DNA of 64,000 nucleotides from Pseudomonas allokribbensis (GTDB lineage Bacteria; Pseudomonadota; Gammaproteobacteria; Pseudomonadales; Pseudomonadaceae): the NCBI RefSeq assembly GCF_014863605.1, contig NZ_CP062252.1:3419001-3483000 (forward strand). The letters run 5' to 3'. Every line of letters begins with the position of its first letter. The first letter of the stretch is position 1. Shown in pieces: positions 1 to 11,102 of this stretch. Under the pieces are notes generated by a model, which saw only the letters and a list, made by a program, of their open reading frames with translations, was not told the origin of the DNA and ran no database searches. A program made the position numbers and the translations under genes.

Positions 1-238
1 ACTCGTCGAGACTGAGCCCCTCATCACACAACAACTGAGCGTACGCCAGCAAAGTCAGCGGCTGAACGCCCATGACGGAGGCCAGCGCCTGCAGCTTCTC
101 CAAAGTCGGACTTTTAAGTCCGCGTTCCAATGTGCTGAGGTATGTTCGGCTGCTTTTAGTCGAGAAGTCCTCCTGCGTCAGCGCCTTGCTTTTTCTCAGG
201 CGCTGCAACGCCACCCCGAATGCTTGATTCAGCTCCAT
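1..238 (-). CDS. XRE-family HTH regulator, C-terminus beyond the window
   Basis: The minus strand reads from an ATG at 238 off the left edge for 79 codons without a stop. The N-terminal 65 residues form an XRE/Cro-type helix-turn-helix: LRKSKALTQEDFSTKSSR is the first helix-turn region, followed by YLSTLERGLKSPTLEKLQ, the classic recognition-helix pattern. It is therefore a DNA-binding repressor-like protein. It is transcribed divergently from the 145-aa gene at 329, and the 90-bp spacer holds a dyad that could be its operator. The full length and any C-terminal effector domain cannot be seen. Confidence 0.75.
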   Translation of the reverse strand, partial: MELNQAFGVALQRLRKSKALTQEDFSTKSSRTYLSTLERGLKSPTLEKLQALASVMGVQPLTLLAYAQLLCDEGLSLDE

Positions 239-275
239 TTTGCACCGCTCGCAAAAGGAACTATAGGGCAATAAC

Positions 276-306
276 GAACACTTTAGAGCTACAATCTATA
301 GTGTTC
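276..306. promoter_or_regulatory. Dyad operator and promoter between divergent genes
   Basis: GAACACT at 276-282 and AGTGTTC at 300-306 form a perfect 7-bp inverted repeat with a 17-bp spacer (near-perfect to 10 bp). A -10-like TACAAT (290-295) lies between the arms. The element sits between the XRE gene and the 145-aa gene and would be a plausible site for repression of one or both promoters. Binding by the adjacent regulator is inferred only from proximity. Confidence 0.45.
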
Positions 307-328
307 ATTTGCCGAGAGTGGCGGGAAA

Positions 329-766
329 ATGTTTAGAACGAGTCGGAAAGCAAAAATACCAACGCCGGCGTTCCTCGGCGAAGATATACATCTATGGTCC
401 TGCGTCGAGCATGGCCTGCATTTACCTTGGTTTTACGCTCGATCGGTTCACGAAGAAGACGGCCTGCAGATCAGTCATATGCTGATGCTGTCCAGCCTGG
501 AGTTATTGAAAAGCGCGCTGACTCAGCGAAACCCTTCCGCATCGATTGACGAGATACAATTGGTCAGCCCGGGTTATTTCAACAAATCAGGGCGATGGCT
601 CATGGAGCCTTTGTTGGAGCTTACCGAGGTGGTAGCGGGCCGCGGGCAGGCGATCTCCCATATCTTCAGAGTAATGGGAGATCGGCTCTATACGCAGGGG
701 CATGCAGACGGCTCTGCAGAGCAAATCAGGCGTACAATCTACCTGGCGAAAACCCAGAACGCCTAA
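329..766 (+). CDS. Hypothetical protein, 145 aa
   Basis: The gene is open from ATG 329 to 766. I do not recognise the family. The protein looks soluble: no signal peptide or membrane segment, a helical middle (LMLSSLELLKSALTQ) and a conserved-looking C-terminal half (LMEPLLELTEVVAGRGQAISHIFRVMGDRL is amphipathic in pattern). It is divergent from an XRE regulator across a short dyad-containing spacer, an arrangement common for a regulator and its target in accessory regions. There is no cargo-type or toxin-type motif that I can name. Confidence 0.55.
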   Translation: MFRTSRKAKIPTPAFLGEDIHLWSCVEHGLHLPWFYARSVHEEDGLQISHMLMLSSLELLKSALTQRNPSASIDEIQLVSPGYFNKSGRWLMEPLLELTEVVAGRGQAISHIFRVMGDRLYTQGHADGSAEQIRRTIYLAKTQNA

Positions 767-2048
767 CCCCCCCTCAACGGACTCGCTGATTACGAAAAGC
801 GTTTGAGCCTGACGAGCAGGGGGAGCGAACAACGCTCCCATCGCCAAGACGTGCTATCTCAGTAAAAGATTCCTCTGTGCGCTGCCATTCACCATAAATA
901 CACGCTCGATGTGCATTCATACCGGCGCCAAGGATTGCGCGATGCTGTGCATTTATGCCTCTGCGAGCATGATGCGGTTCGGTTTTATTTTTATTAGTTA
1001 ATACGGCTGTTTTACTTCATAGGCCACGTTTTCTAGCATCATCTTAATGAGTTAAGTGCGACTCCGTACACACGTAGATGCCGCAGCGTCAAGAAGCGCT
1101 GTCATAGGTGCGCCTATCCTAAATGGGTCGCCTGCAGAGTTCGTACGACATCGTACTCTATGCAAAATGGGGTAGCCCGGGGCGACAGAAATCACTGCAA
1201 AAGCACGAACTAGCAGGCCATACACTAGAGGCTTACGGACAACTCGGTGCTGTCGGTCTGGGATTTTCGGAAAAAGCGGAGAACTGCCGAAAAGCGGCGT
1301 CGCGTAGAGCGTGATCTGAACGCCGAGGAGCAATTTTTGGTCTTGCATGCGTAGCTTGAGAGACCTGCCAGTTTGGCCGATCAATGGGACGCTGTCATTG
1401 CAGTTTTGGGGGGCTGAGTGGAGATCGGGGTGAATTCAGATCATCCAGGAGGCGATAGCATTGATTGACATAGTGACTATGGATTTACTATTGTTTGTCT
1501 GCGCCTAGGCGTAGATCATAGGGTGGCTACAGGGGTCTTCGGATCGCACCCCGCTTCTGATGAAGGTCAGATGGCCCAGTGTCAGGTAACAGCGTCCTGC
1601 CCCGTCGAAAGCATGCAATTGACGGCTGAGAATCTCGCCTAGAGCGAGATTCGCCTTTTCTGGGCATTCACTTTTGCGGCTTCGGCCAAATCCGTGCCTT
1701 CTTGAGAGGGCCTAGACTCTTGGGCTTTATTTGCGTACCGACACGGCTAGACCGGGAGACCGCGAAGCAAAGCGCTGGCTTCGCTCGACGAGCATTCTAA
1801 GCACTTGGAGTGGGTTGCGCTGGACGATTGCGGTATTTGCTGGTTCAGCATATCGAATTAGTTCTACGCGATGATGGCTTTCGCGGCGATGAGGAGATCA
1901 GCCTCGAAGAAGCTATAAAGTGTGCGCCCTCTTATAGGGTGGGCGCCTATCAATGACGTACGCGCTTCGGATCATTTGTCCGTAAAGTGTATTGTAAAAT
2001 AATTAAACTCTCACTCCTACACCTACGATTAAACACCCTCCACAAACG
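767..2048. other. 1.3-kb gene-poor stretch with degenerate coding fragments
   Basis: No convincing gene is seen. Short open stretches on both strands (for example 1052-1384 minus and 1123-1314 plus) lack ribosome sites and family features. On the plus strand about 1765-1962 reads like a decayed gene: one frame gives LEWVALDDCGICWFSIS then a stop, and the neighbouring frame continues with LRDDGFRGDEEISLEEAIK to a stop near 1962. Hairpins at 1630-1652 and 1924-1946 would fit old gene ends. The stretch lies beside the transposition module and looks like eroded accessory DNA. Confidence 0.4.
1630..1659 (+). terminator. Terminator-like hairpin
   Basis: GAATCTCGC (1630-1638) and GCGAGATTC (1644-1652) form a perfect 9-bp stem with a 5-nt loop, followed by GCCTTTTC. 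It resembles a rho-independent terminator on the plus strand, although no intact gene precedes it. Confidence 0.4.
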
Positions 2049-3182
2049 TTAGTAGCGCCATGTCTTTAAGGGAAATTGGCCTTTCCAAAACTTCACTTGG
2101 GCATCACTCAACACCTTACTCCGGTATGCCGCATACTCCAACCCGTTTAAAAACGGTGTTAATCGTTTCTGCAGATCGCCAGTCGCACAAGAAAAACAGC
2201 CAATCAAATCTAAATACTCCCCTTCAGAATGGAACCAAGGCGAACAATAACCGAGTTCCTCAATGCTTTTAGGCCATGTAAAACCGAAAGCACTCGCCGC
2301 ATGATGTAATCGCAGTAAGTCTTTTTCCGAGAGCAATCGAAAAACGTACCCTACCATTAAAATAGCGATCATCCTATGGTACGGTGAGGCACTACCAGAG
2401 CCAAACTCCATACACTCTCGATAGTTTAAATTTTCATAAACTAGAGGCTCGCTACCTTCATTAAATAAACTTCTAGCCGCGCCCGGGCTTCGAAAGCGTG
2501 TTCGAGAAGATAAAAAAATCTGCATGAGAAATTTTAAAACGACAATCAGCTCGCCTGACAAAACAGGGTGTTTGTCTCCGGGCAGCAAACACCATTTTTT
2601 CCTCTCCAACTCTGATAGCCACGTTTGTATCTTGATTGCCATACTTAGATCGAGCACCCTGCTGGAAATGCCTCCCCATCGGTGCGAGTGTTCGACATAC
2701 GGATGTTCTGGATCGTTCGGAGTCTCAGTAGCAAATGCATCCCAAGACTTATAAAACGATGGGATCTCATTCGTAATACTCAATACGGACCTGTGATGGG
2801 AGCAGATGGGGTTGCCAATATAACACCAAGACTTACGCCATACTGGCAAGCCATACAACTTGATATCTTCTCTGATACACTGAGTGCAAAAGCTAAATCG
2901 GTATTGCGGCAGGGAGAGGTGTGAAGACCTGGCTCCAAAAAAATCTGAGACTAACCGGCCGGGCAACTTTTGACCATTACACAACCCCTCAAAAGTCTTA
3001 TTGTTAAAATTAAAATCCGGGTCAAAATCTGGATTTAGATAAGGCCAGCAACTAATCGCACTGGGGTAGATCTCCCCCATTTCGCAATTAAAGCTTTTAA
3101 CATGTTTGTTATGAGCGGACCTGAACAACCAAGAAGTGAATGTCTCGTCGTGTATTGCTCTGGGCCAACCCCTTATCTTCAT
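2049..3182 (-). CDS. tniQ: TniQ/TnsD-like transposition targeting protein
   Basis: This 377-aa protein belongs to the TniQ family, the target-site or accessory factor of Tn5053/Tn7-like transposons. It starts with the typical region MKIRGWPRAIHDETFTSWL and has a zinc-finger-like cluster (FCTQCIRED, then WRKSWCYIGNPICSHH: C-x2-C with a later C-x2-H) near residues 98-130. It lies last in a tniA-tniB-tniQ order on the minus strand, 31 bp after tniB. Base composition is clearly more AT-rich than the Pseudomonas genes to the right. No tnsA-like endonuclease and no tniR resolvase is next to it. Confidence 0.8.
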   Translation of the reverse strand: MKIRGWPRAIHDETFTSWLFRSAHNKHVKSFNCEMGEIYPSAISCWPYLNPDFDPDFNFNNKTFEGLCNGQKLPGRLVSDFFGARSSHLSLPQYRFSFCTQCIREDIKLYGLPVWRKSWCYIGNPICSHHRSVLSITNEIPSFYKSWDAFATETPNDPEHPYVEHSHRWGGISSRVLDLSMAIKIQTWLSELERKKWCLLPGDKHPVLSGELIVVLKFLMQIFLSSRTRFRSPGAARSLFNEGSEPLVYENLNYRECMEFGSGSASPYHRMIAILMVGYVFRLLSEKDLLRLHHAASAFGFTWPKSIEELGYCSPWFHSEGEYLDLIGCFSCATGDLQKRLTPFLNGLEYAAYRSKVLSDAQVKFWKGQFPLKTWRY

Positions 3183-3213
3183 TTTCGCTCCCCTACTGCT
3201 AAAAACACTGTAA

Positions 3214-4068
3214 TTACATTTTATACGCCCAAGGGTTGCTCATCGCCTCCTGCAGACAATCTATGGTTATTTGTTCCTCCCCAGAGACAAGGGCGACAAT
3301 TGCGGCGTGCTTGATGAGTTTGACTACATTATCCATTACACCGTCCGAGTACATGAGTAAAAACTTTAGCAGATCCTCAGAGTAGAGAGAGGACGGTTTA
3401 CGCAAAGGAAGATTTTCTTCATAAGCGGCTAGAAAAGCTCTGAAGTTTTCCGATTCGGTCCACTTGGGGAGATCATGAATATAATATCTGCGTAGGAGTT
3501 GCGCGTCATGCCGCAATGCGTTACGTGCCAGAGACGTTCCGAACCCGATAACAGACAAACAGTAAGGTTCTCCGGACAATCCCTTCAAGATAGATAAGGT
3601 CTTTGCCTGGTCGGTTCTGTTGGAGAGCAAGGCATCATGAAATTCATCGATCACGATCGCTCGTACGCACCTGATGGCAATAAATTCCGACAGCTCAGCA
3701 GGCAATGTAGGTTTTATTTTTACTCTGGTAGATCGTGCCGCCCCCATAGCCTCCAGAAATAGGTCTCTAAAATGCAGATTTCCTGGATTTTCATTAAGCG
3801 CCATAAAAACAACATGCTCATCCCATTTCCGGCTAAGGAATTTAAGCTGTTTCACGATACTTGTTTTACCACTCCCACCCTCTCCGCAAACAAGCATGCA
3901 CGGCGCTTGAATCTGTGACGGGGATTGTATAATATTTTTTATCATTCGAAGCGCCAATAGAGATTGCGGACAGTCCACCCATATGTCCTGATGCACTATC
4001 TTAACGCGCTCCTTCACCGGCAACTCCAGCATATAACGTCTTGAATCTTTGACATGACTTTCACTCAT
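3214..4068 (-). CDS. tniB: TniB/TnsC-like AAA+ transposition ATPase
   Basis: This 284-aa AAA+ ATPase has a Walker A motif (GEGGSGKTSIVKQ, about residues 61-73) and a Walker B motif (AIVIDEFHDAL). In Tn5053/Tn7-like elements such an ATPase bridges the target-selecting TniQ and the TniA transposase. An upstream in-frame GTG at 4083 exists. I prefer ATG 4068 because it falls one base after the tniA stop codon and has a GAGG-type site about 9 nt upstream. The gene is translationally coupled to tniA and AT-rich like its neighbours. Confidence 0.82.
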   Translation of the reverse strand: MSESHVKDSRRYMLELPVKERVKIVHQDIWVDCPQSLLALRMIKNIIQSPSQIQAPCMLVCGEGGSGKTSIVKQLKFLSRKWDEHVVFMALNENPGNLHFRDLFLEAMGAARSTRVKIKPTLPAELSEFIAIRCVRAIVIDEFHDALLSNRTDQAKTLSILKGLSGEPYCLSVIGFGTSLARNALRHDAQLLRRYYIHDLPKWTESENFRAFLAAYEENLPLRKPSSLYSEDLLKFLLMYSDGVMDNVVKLIKHAAIVALVSGEEQITIDCLQEAMSNPWAYKM

Positions 4069-4069
4069 C

Positions 4070-5902
4070 TCAAAAATCCTCACTTGGTAAGGGCGTCGGT
4101 TTGATTGAGTAGTCCACTGGATTTACAACTGCGCTTTTTTCGGTCAATGGGCGGTAGCTTAGAAGGCCGGAATCTCTCAAATGATTAGCATATTCTTTTT
4201 CCGCCTGTCTTTTTTTCTTCATTCTTTTTGTTTCTTTTTCGCTCTCACTCACCAGAAAGTCGTTATTTTTATATACCTCAAGAAGCGCTTCTGGAGAAAC
4301 CCACTTAACACCTAAATTCCTTTTTTTACTTAATGAATACTCTTCAAGAGTCATATCTGAATTAGTGAGATCAGAAAAGCTCGCAGCAAGATATTCACCA
4401 TTCAACCTCACCCAAACTTTACTTAAAGAAAGCGGGTCATATTTGATAATAGCTTTTTTCACACCAATAAAATCAATCAGTCCAGGCGACCAATAATGCT
4501 TGCCGCCAAATGCTATACCCTTGGGTGAAATGGCGCGAACATCCTCAGGCATAAAATCTAATCTAAAACTAAAGGAATCACGTAGAAGAGGGGGCTGGTT
4601 GACTGTCATATCTGCGCTTGTAAAACAACTTATCCACTTATCTCCCGGCGTACTATCGAGCCCACGATGATAGGATGCATGATAAATAGCAACTTGCCCA
4701 GTAAACCACTTTATAAACTCGCGCAGTGACAGTATTGATTTTTTCTCGCTGTCGTAACCTTTCCGTTGCTGGACATTTGAAAATGTCGTGCCTGATAAAA
4801 AGTGTACATGACTGGTCATCAAGGTGCCGATTAAGCGTTCAATATGACCACCATAGTGTTTTTTTCCAGGAGGTCTAAACTCAACCTTTATCCCATGTAT
4901 TGCACAGGCTCTTTCAAGCTTATTTGATCTAAATTCCTTTGCATTATCCATGTGGAGAATTTTAGGCACCCCATAAAATGGATACAGCTCAGCCTCAGCA
5001 CCGATATTTTTTAAATATTCACGCTTGGGAAATGCAGCATGAGTTATAGCGCAAGCGACATTAACAGCTGACGGTGCATTAAACCCTATGTAATAACCCA
5101 AAATAATTCTAGTGTGCACATCGATTGCAACTGTTAACCACGGCCTCCCTATCGGCTCGCGCGTTTCTTGGTCGCATAAAATAACATCTACAAGCGTATG
5201 ATCTATTTGAACCAACTCTAATGGAAATTGAGTTTTCCGATGGCCTGGACGCGCCCCATACAACTGATCTGCAGCTTCAGCACCAAACCGCAAAGCATGA
5301 AGTTGTTTGGCATTTATGCTCTTAAATCTTGCTGTAACAGCTCCGATACTTGGAGCATGAAGACCCGCCTCTTGACAACGATTATTAATCTCTTGCCAAG
5401 CTTTCTTAAAAGTAAGTTTTTTGCCCGATCTTTTTTTCGATGCTGCATCCGCTATGAATTCTTCAACCTGCTCCTGCAGTTGCTTTTCTCCTAACTTTCT
5501 TCCTCTATTACGGCGAATCAACGAGACCATGCCAACTTCACTATCGTAAAGCTTAATTAGCTCAAAGAAACGAGATTTTTTTAAATTTATAGTTGCCAGC
5601 GCTTCACTAAGCGAGATCTCACGAGACAAGTATTTGCTTACTAATATAAACCGTTCTTCTGATATTTTAACTTCATTATCTGACGCCGCATTCTGTATGC
5701 AAACGAGTTCCTGAGTATAGACTTCTTTACCGTCAGCGCCGGTTTTTGGGAGAGGGTTTACTTGCTCGACAGGTATAACTAGCTGGAGCCTATCTTTTAA
5801 TCGCAAAACCTGGATCATTGATTTCGGTAAGCACTGAAGGATTGTCGCGGGCTCCCCGGCGACTAAAACCACAACACCTGGATCTAATCTGACGATATTC
5901 AC
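4070..5902 (-). CDS. tniA: TniA/TnsB-like DDE transposase
   Basis: This transposase of the Mu/Tn7-B family has about 610 aa. The retroviral-integrase-type core contains the D-D-E residues: VQIDHTLVDV (first D), KILHMDNAKEF (second D) and GGHIERLIGT (E). An N-terminal DNA-binding part and a C-terminal Mu-type beta-barrel region flank it. I chose GTG 5902 because GGAGGT (5910-5915, complement) sits 7 nt upstream. An alternative ATG at 5968 lacks such a site and adds 22 unconvincing residues. The gene is first in the tniABQ operon and strongly AT-rich. Confidence 0.85.
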   Translation of the reverse strand: MNIVRLDPGVVVLVAGEPATILQCLPKSMIQVLRLKDRLQLVIPVEQVNPLPKTGADGKEVYTQELVCIQNAASDNEVKISEERFILVSKYLSREISLSEALATINLKKSRFFELIKLYDSEVGMVSLIRRNRGRKLGEKQLQEQVEEFIADAASKKRSGKKLTFKKAWQEINNRCQEAGLHAPSIGAVTARFKSINAKQLHALRFGAEAADQLYGARPGHRKTQFPLELVQIDHTLVDVILCDQETREPIGRPWLTVAIDVHTRIILGYYIGFNAPSAVNVACAITHAAFPKREYLKNIGAEAELYPFYGVPKILHMDNAKEFRSNKLERACAIHGIKVEFRPPGKKHYGGHIERLIGTLMTSHVHFLSGTTFSNVQQRKGYDSEKKSILSLREFIKWFTGQVAIYHASYHRGLDSTPGDKWISCFTSADMTVNQPPLLRDSFSFRLDFMPEDVRAISPKGIAFGGKHYWSPGLIDFIGVKKAIIKYDPLSLSKVWVRLNGEYLAASFSDLTNSDMTLEEYSLSKKRNLGVKWVSPEALLEVYKNNDFLVSESEKETKRMKKKRQAEKEYANHLRDSGLLSYRPLTEKSAVVNPVDYSIKPTPLPSEDF

Positions 5903-5968
5903 TCTGGGCACCTCCAATAAAGCGGAGTGGCAGTGAATTGAGAATATTTGAAAGGTGGCTATTTTCAA

Positions 5969-6066
5969 GCTACAGGCTTTTTTTTCCGTGTTTTTCTTGT
6001 TTATTTTATTTTTTTTTATAAAAATCAGTTAATTATGTGAGCTCCATTTTTTAGATGATTCCCACA
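5969..6066. repeat. Possible right end of the Tni element
   Basis: AT-rich DNA upstream of tniA (long T tracts at 5986-6020) gives way abruptly to GC-richer host DNA near 6066. Read outward-in on the minus strand, the sequence from 6066 begins TGTGGGAATCATC, and TGT...ACA ends are the rule for Mu/Tn7/Tn5053 elements. I could not find a matching inverted copy between 1 and 2048, nor a 5-bp target duplication, so the boundary is inferred from composition and the TGT start only. Confidence 0.35.
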
Positions 6067-6137
6067 TCTCCACCATCGCTCCTCAAAGCACCTTGCCTTT
6101 GATGCCTGGCGATCGCTCTATTTGGAATGTGCTGCTC

Positions 6138-6653
6138 TCAATCCTCGTCACGAGTCAGCTTTTCAATCAGCGCTCGATGCTGCGGATACTGCGCCGTAAG
6201 CTTCCGCCGATTCCCCATTTCCATATCCGCGAAATCAAACCCTGGCGAAACCGCTTCGCTGATCAAGCCAAATCCATTCTCGCCATTCAACAGTCTGGAG
6301 GCTTTCCAGATTCCGCCCGGTACGTGCAATTGCAGATGTTGGCCTGCCAGAACGTCGCTGCCCATCACCAATGTCTGTAGCGAACCGTCAGGATGAATCA
6401 GGCTGTACTCGATGGCGTCGCCCAGATGGAAATAATGCAGGATGTCTGACTGGTTGAAATGAAACTGGCCCACGGGCGATTCTTCGGTCAACAGGTAATA
6501 AATGGACGTCATCAAATAACGTGAGCCGCCTTCGGTTTCGAGCATTTCTCGATGGTCGGCCTGAAATGTCCTGCGGAAATAGCCACCCTCAATATGAGAT
6601 TCAAGTTTCAGGGCTGTAATGACGTCTTTTGCGCTCGCCTGGCGTTTCAACAT
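6138..6653 (-). CDS. DUF985-type cupin protein
   Basis: This 171-aa RmlC-like cupin is of the DUF985/cupin_5 kind, shown by HIEGGYFRRTFQ, TSIYYLLTEESP, DILHYFHLGDAIEYSLI and the C-terminal VSPGFDFADME. Family members are small beta-barrel proteins of largely unknown function; no enzymatic role is claimed. In-frame ATGs also occur at 6689 and 6665. ATG 6653 is preferred because GGAG lies 6 nt before it. The gene stands alone on the minus strand between the transposition module and the GGT gene, and its 3' end is about 70 bp from the presumed element boundary. Confidence 0.75.
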   Translation of the reverse strand: MLKRQASAKDVITALKLESHIEGGYFRRTFQADHREMLETEGGSRYLMTSIYYLLTEESPVGQFHFNQSDILHYFHLGDAIEYSLIHPDGSLQTLVMGSDVLAGQHLQLHVPGGIWKASRLLNGENGFGLISEAVSPGFDFADMEMGNRRKLTAQYPQHRALIEKLTRDED

Positions 6654-6784
6654 AGCCTTCTCCATTGATTTCACAGTAGATTTTCGCATAGCTCAACTAA
6701 AGGCTCATTTAGTGTAGTTAACCTAATATGTCGACACATTCGAAGACGTTAGCCTCATTTAGCGTTTTCTTCGTTAGCTTGTGC

Positions 6785-8395
6785 TTACCAAACCGCAATA
6801 TGCGAATCCGCCCTGGGCTCAGTCCCACCACAAAACACACCACTGACCGGATCACGAATAATAATCTGCCCTCTGCCGTAATCCGTAAGGTCAGAGGCGA
6901 TCTGTACCTCATGTCCCCGTCGCGCCAGCGCATTGGCCAAATCCCTCGAAGCCCCCTGCTCGATCCCTACCTTCATCCCCCCCAGCCATTGCCAGCGTGG
7001 AGCGTCCAGCGCCGACTGCGGGTTCAATCCGAAATCCACCAAGTTCATGACCATCTGCACATGCCCCTGAGGCTGCATATAGCCGCCCATCACACCGAAC
7101 GGCCCAAGCGCCTGGCCATCCTTGGTCAGGAAGCCCGGAATAATCGTATGGAACGTCTTCTTGCCCGGCGCCAGACAGTTGGCATGTTCCGGATCAAGGC
7201 TGAATTCTTGCCCTCTGTTCTGCAGCGCAATGCCGCTGTCAGGTAGCACCACACCCGAACCAAAGCCGTGGTAATTGCTCTGGATGAACGACACCATATT
7301 GCCTTGTCCATCGGCCGTGGCCAGATACACAGTACCGCTGGCATGAGGATCACCTGGCTTGGGTGGCTGAGCCTTCTCACCGATCTGCCCACGGCGCCGA
7401 GCGCTGTAGCCATCACTCAACAGATCGGCCACCGCCACGCGCATGTGCAATGGATCGGTGATGTAGTGCAAACCATCGCTGTACGCCAGTTTCATGGCCT
7501 CCAGCTGACGGTGCCAGGTCTGTTGGCTGTCACGATGATCAAAGTCGAAACCCTCGAGAATCTTCAGCGCCATCAACGCGACCAGGCCCTGGCCGCTTGG
7601 CGGGATTTCCCAGACATCCACACCGCGATAATTGACGTGGATCGGCTCCACCCATTGCGCACGGTAATGTTCCAGATCCGTAGCTCGCAGATACCCGCCG
7701 GTAGCCTGTGAATGCGCATCCAGGCGCTGCGCCAAAGCGCCGCGATACAAACTCTCACAGCGGCTCTGCGCCAATTCTTCAAGCGTCCGCGCTTGCGCTG
7801 GATTACGAAACAGCTCCCCTGCCCTCGGCGCCCTACCCTCAATCAGGAAAGTATCGAACCAGGCGTCCAGCACCGCATCGCGATGGGGACTGAACTCATC
7901 CAAAGCAACCTGCCATTGATGAGCAACCACTGGCGACAGCGGAAAACCATCCCGTGCCAGGCTGATGGCCGGCTGCAACAACTCAGCGAACGGCAGCACG
8001 CCAAAGCGTTGAGAAAGCTCGGCCCAGGCCGAAGGGCAACCGGGCACCGTCACCGGCGTCCAGCCATACAGCGGCATCTGTTCATGTCCGGCCGCCTTGA
8101 CCGCTTCGATGCTCAAAGCAGCCGGTGCATGGCCGTTGGCGTTGAGCCCATGCAACTGATCCTTGAACCAGACCAGAGCAAAAGCATCGCCGCCAAGACC
8201 ACAACCTGTAGGCTCGACTACGGTCAGCGCTGCCGCGGTAGCGATGGCGGCGTCGATCGCATTGCCACCCTTTTGCATCATCTCGATGCCGGCCTGAGCG
8301 GCTAAAGGCTGGGACGCCGCAACCATGCCACGACGGGCAAAAACACTTTGGCGTTGTGACGGATACGGATACTCGTGAGCAGAAAATTTCAGCAT
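6785..8395 (-). CDS. Gamma-glutamyltransferase-family Ntn hydrolase
   Basis: This 536-aa protein covers the full gamma-glutamyltranspeptidase fold. The N-terminal subunit region (RRGMVAASQPLAAQAGIEMM, GGNAIDAAIATAAALTVVEP) is followed by the small-subunit start with the nucleophile threonine in HASGTVYLATADGQG, then NRGQEFSL and GVMGGYMQPQGHVQ. There is no signal peptide, so it is likely cytoplasmic like Bacillus YwrD rather than periplasmic Ggt. It is last in a five-gene transport operon (permease, ATPase, two binding proteins), which suggests hydrolysis of an imported gamma-glutamyl compound. That substrate is an inference. Confidence 0.85.
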   Translation of the reverse strand: MLKFSAHEYPYPSQRQSVFARRGMVAASQPLAAQAGIEMMQKGGNAIDAAIATAAALTVVEPTGCGLGGDAFALVWFKDQLHGLNANGHAPAALSIEAVKAAGHEQMPLYGWTPVTVPGCPSAWAELSQRFGVLPFAELLQPAISLARDGFPLSPVVAHQWQVALDEFSPHRDAVLDAWFDTFLIEGRAPRAGELFRNPAQARTLEELAQSRCESLYRGALAQRLDAHSQATGGYLRATDLEHYRAQWVEPIHVNYRGVDVWEIPPSGQGLVALMALKILEGFDFDHRDSQQTWHRQLEAMKLAYSDGLHYITDPLHMRVAVADLLSDGYSARRRGQIGEKAQPPKPGDPHASGTVYLATADGQGNMVSFIQSNYHGFGSGVVLPDSGIALQNRGQEFSLDPEHANCLAPGKKTFHTIIPGFLTKDGQALGPFGVMGGYMQPQGHVQMVMNLVDFGLNPQSALDAPRWQWLGGMKVGIEQGASRDLANALARRGHEVQIASDLTDYGRGQIIIRDPVSGVFCGGTEPRADSHIAVW

Positions 8396-8420
8396 GGCAA
8401 AGACTCTTCAAAACAAGGAT

Positions 8421-10312
<1,892 letters not shown>

Positions 10313-10314
10313 GA

Positions 10315-11094
10315 TTAACGTCCCCTCAGCAGTTTCAGCGTGCTGCGACCGAACATCCGATTGGATGCCGGCGGCGGCGACGAAGGTCGATCCGACTGGC
10401 CGAAACGCGTCTCCAGCCAGCGCTGGAAGAAACCCCACAACGTCGTGAGCAACAGGAAATAGATCGCCACCACGAGGTACAACTCGAACACTCGAAAGGT
10501 TGCCGAAGTCACCATCTGCGTGCTGAGCAGCAACTCCTGCACACCGATCACACTGACCAGCGTGGTGTTTTTAAGCATCACGTTGAACTCGTTACCCAGC
10601 GGCGGCACGATGACCCGAAACGCCTGTGGCAAGACGATACGGCGCATCAACTTGGCGAAGGTCATGCCCAGGGAGCGCCCCGCCTCGTACTGCCCCTTGT
10701 CGACGGCACCGATACCGGCGCGAATGATCTCGGCCATGTACGCGCCTTCGTTAAGGCCCAACGCAATGATCGCGGCCTGGATGTTGCCGGGGATCATCAG
10801 CCCGAACAGTTCAATGTCTTCAAAGCGGAAAATCCTGCCCGCCGCCAACGCCGTATAGAGGAAGACGATCTGCACCAGCAAGGGCGTCCCGCGCATCAGC
10901 CACACATAAAAACGCACCGGCAGATGCAGCAAAGGGTTCTTCGACAATCGCAGCAGCGCCGCCGCCAACCCCAGGACACAACCCAGCAACATGGCCAGCA
11001 CACTGATCAGGCACGTCAGCCAGAGCCCGGTGAGGTAGACCCCGCTGGGCTGCAACAGGTACTGCCAGAACACATCCCAATTGAAGTTCATCAA
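10315..11094 (-). CDS. Polar amino acid ABC transporter permease
   Basis: This 259-aa membrane protein of the HisM/GlnP family has about five hydrophobic segments, an N-terminal [21 protein letters not shown] segment and the EAA loop ([24 protein letters not shown]) that contacts the ATPase. [10 protein letters not shown] is also conserved. Only one permease gene is present, so it would have to homodimerise. It sits 8 bp after the first binding-protein gene. Confidence 0.9.
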   Translation of the reverse strand: MMNFNWDVFWQYLLQPSGVYLTGLWLTCLISVLAMLLGCVLGLAAALLRLSKNPLLHLPVRFYVWLMRGTPLLVQIVFLYTALAAGRIFRFEDIELFGLMIPGNIQAAIIALGLNEGAYMAEIIRAGIGAVDKGQYEAGRSLGMTFAKLMRRIVLPQAFRVIVPPLGNEFNVMLKNTTLVSVIGVQELLLSTQMVTSATFRVFELYLVVAIYFLLLTTLWGFFQRWLETRFGQSDRPSSPPPASNRMFGRSTLKLLRGR

Positions 11095-11102
11095 CGCTTA
11101 CC

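Noticed and set aside
1052..1384. 110-aa minus-strand frame in the degenerate stretch
   Set aside because: No ribosome site and no recognisable protein features, and it overlaps another open frame on the opposite strand.
2049..6066. CRISPR-associated or glmS-targeting Tn7 element
   Set aside because: No CRISPR repeats or cas genes, no tnsA and no glmS end nearby.
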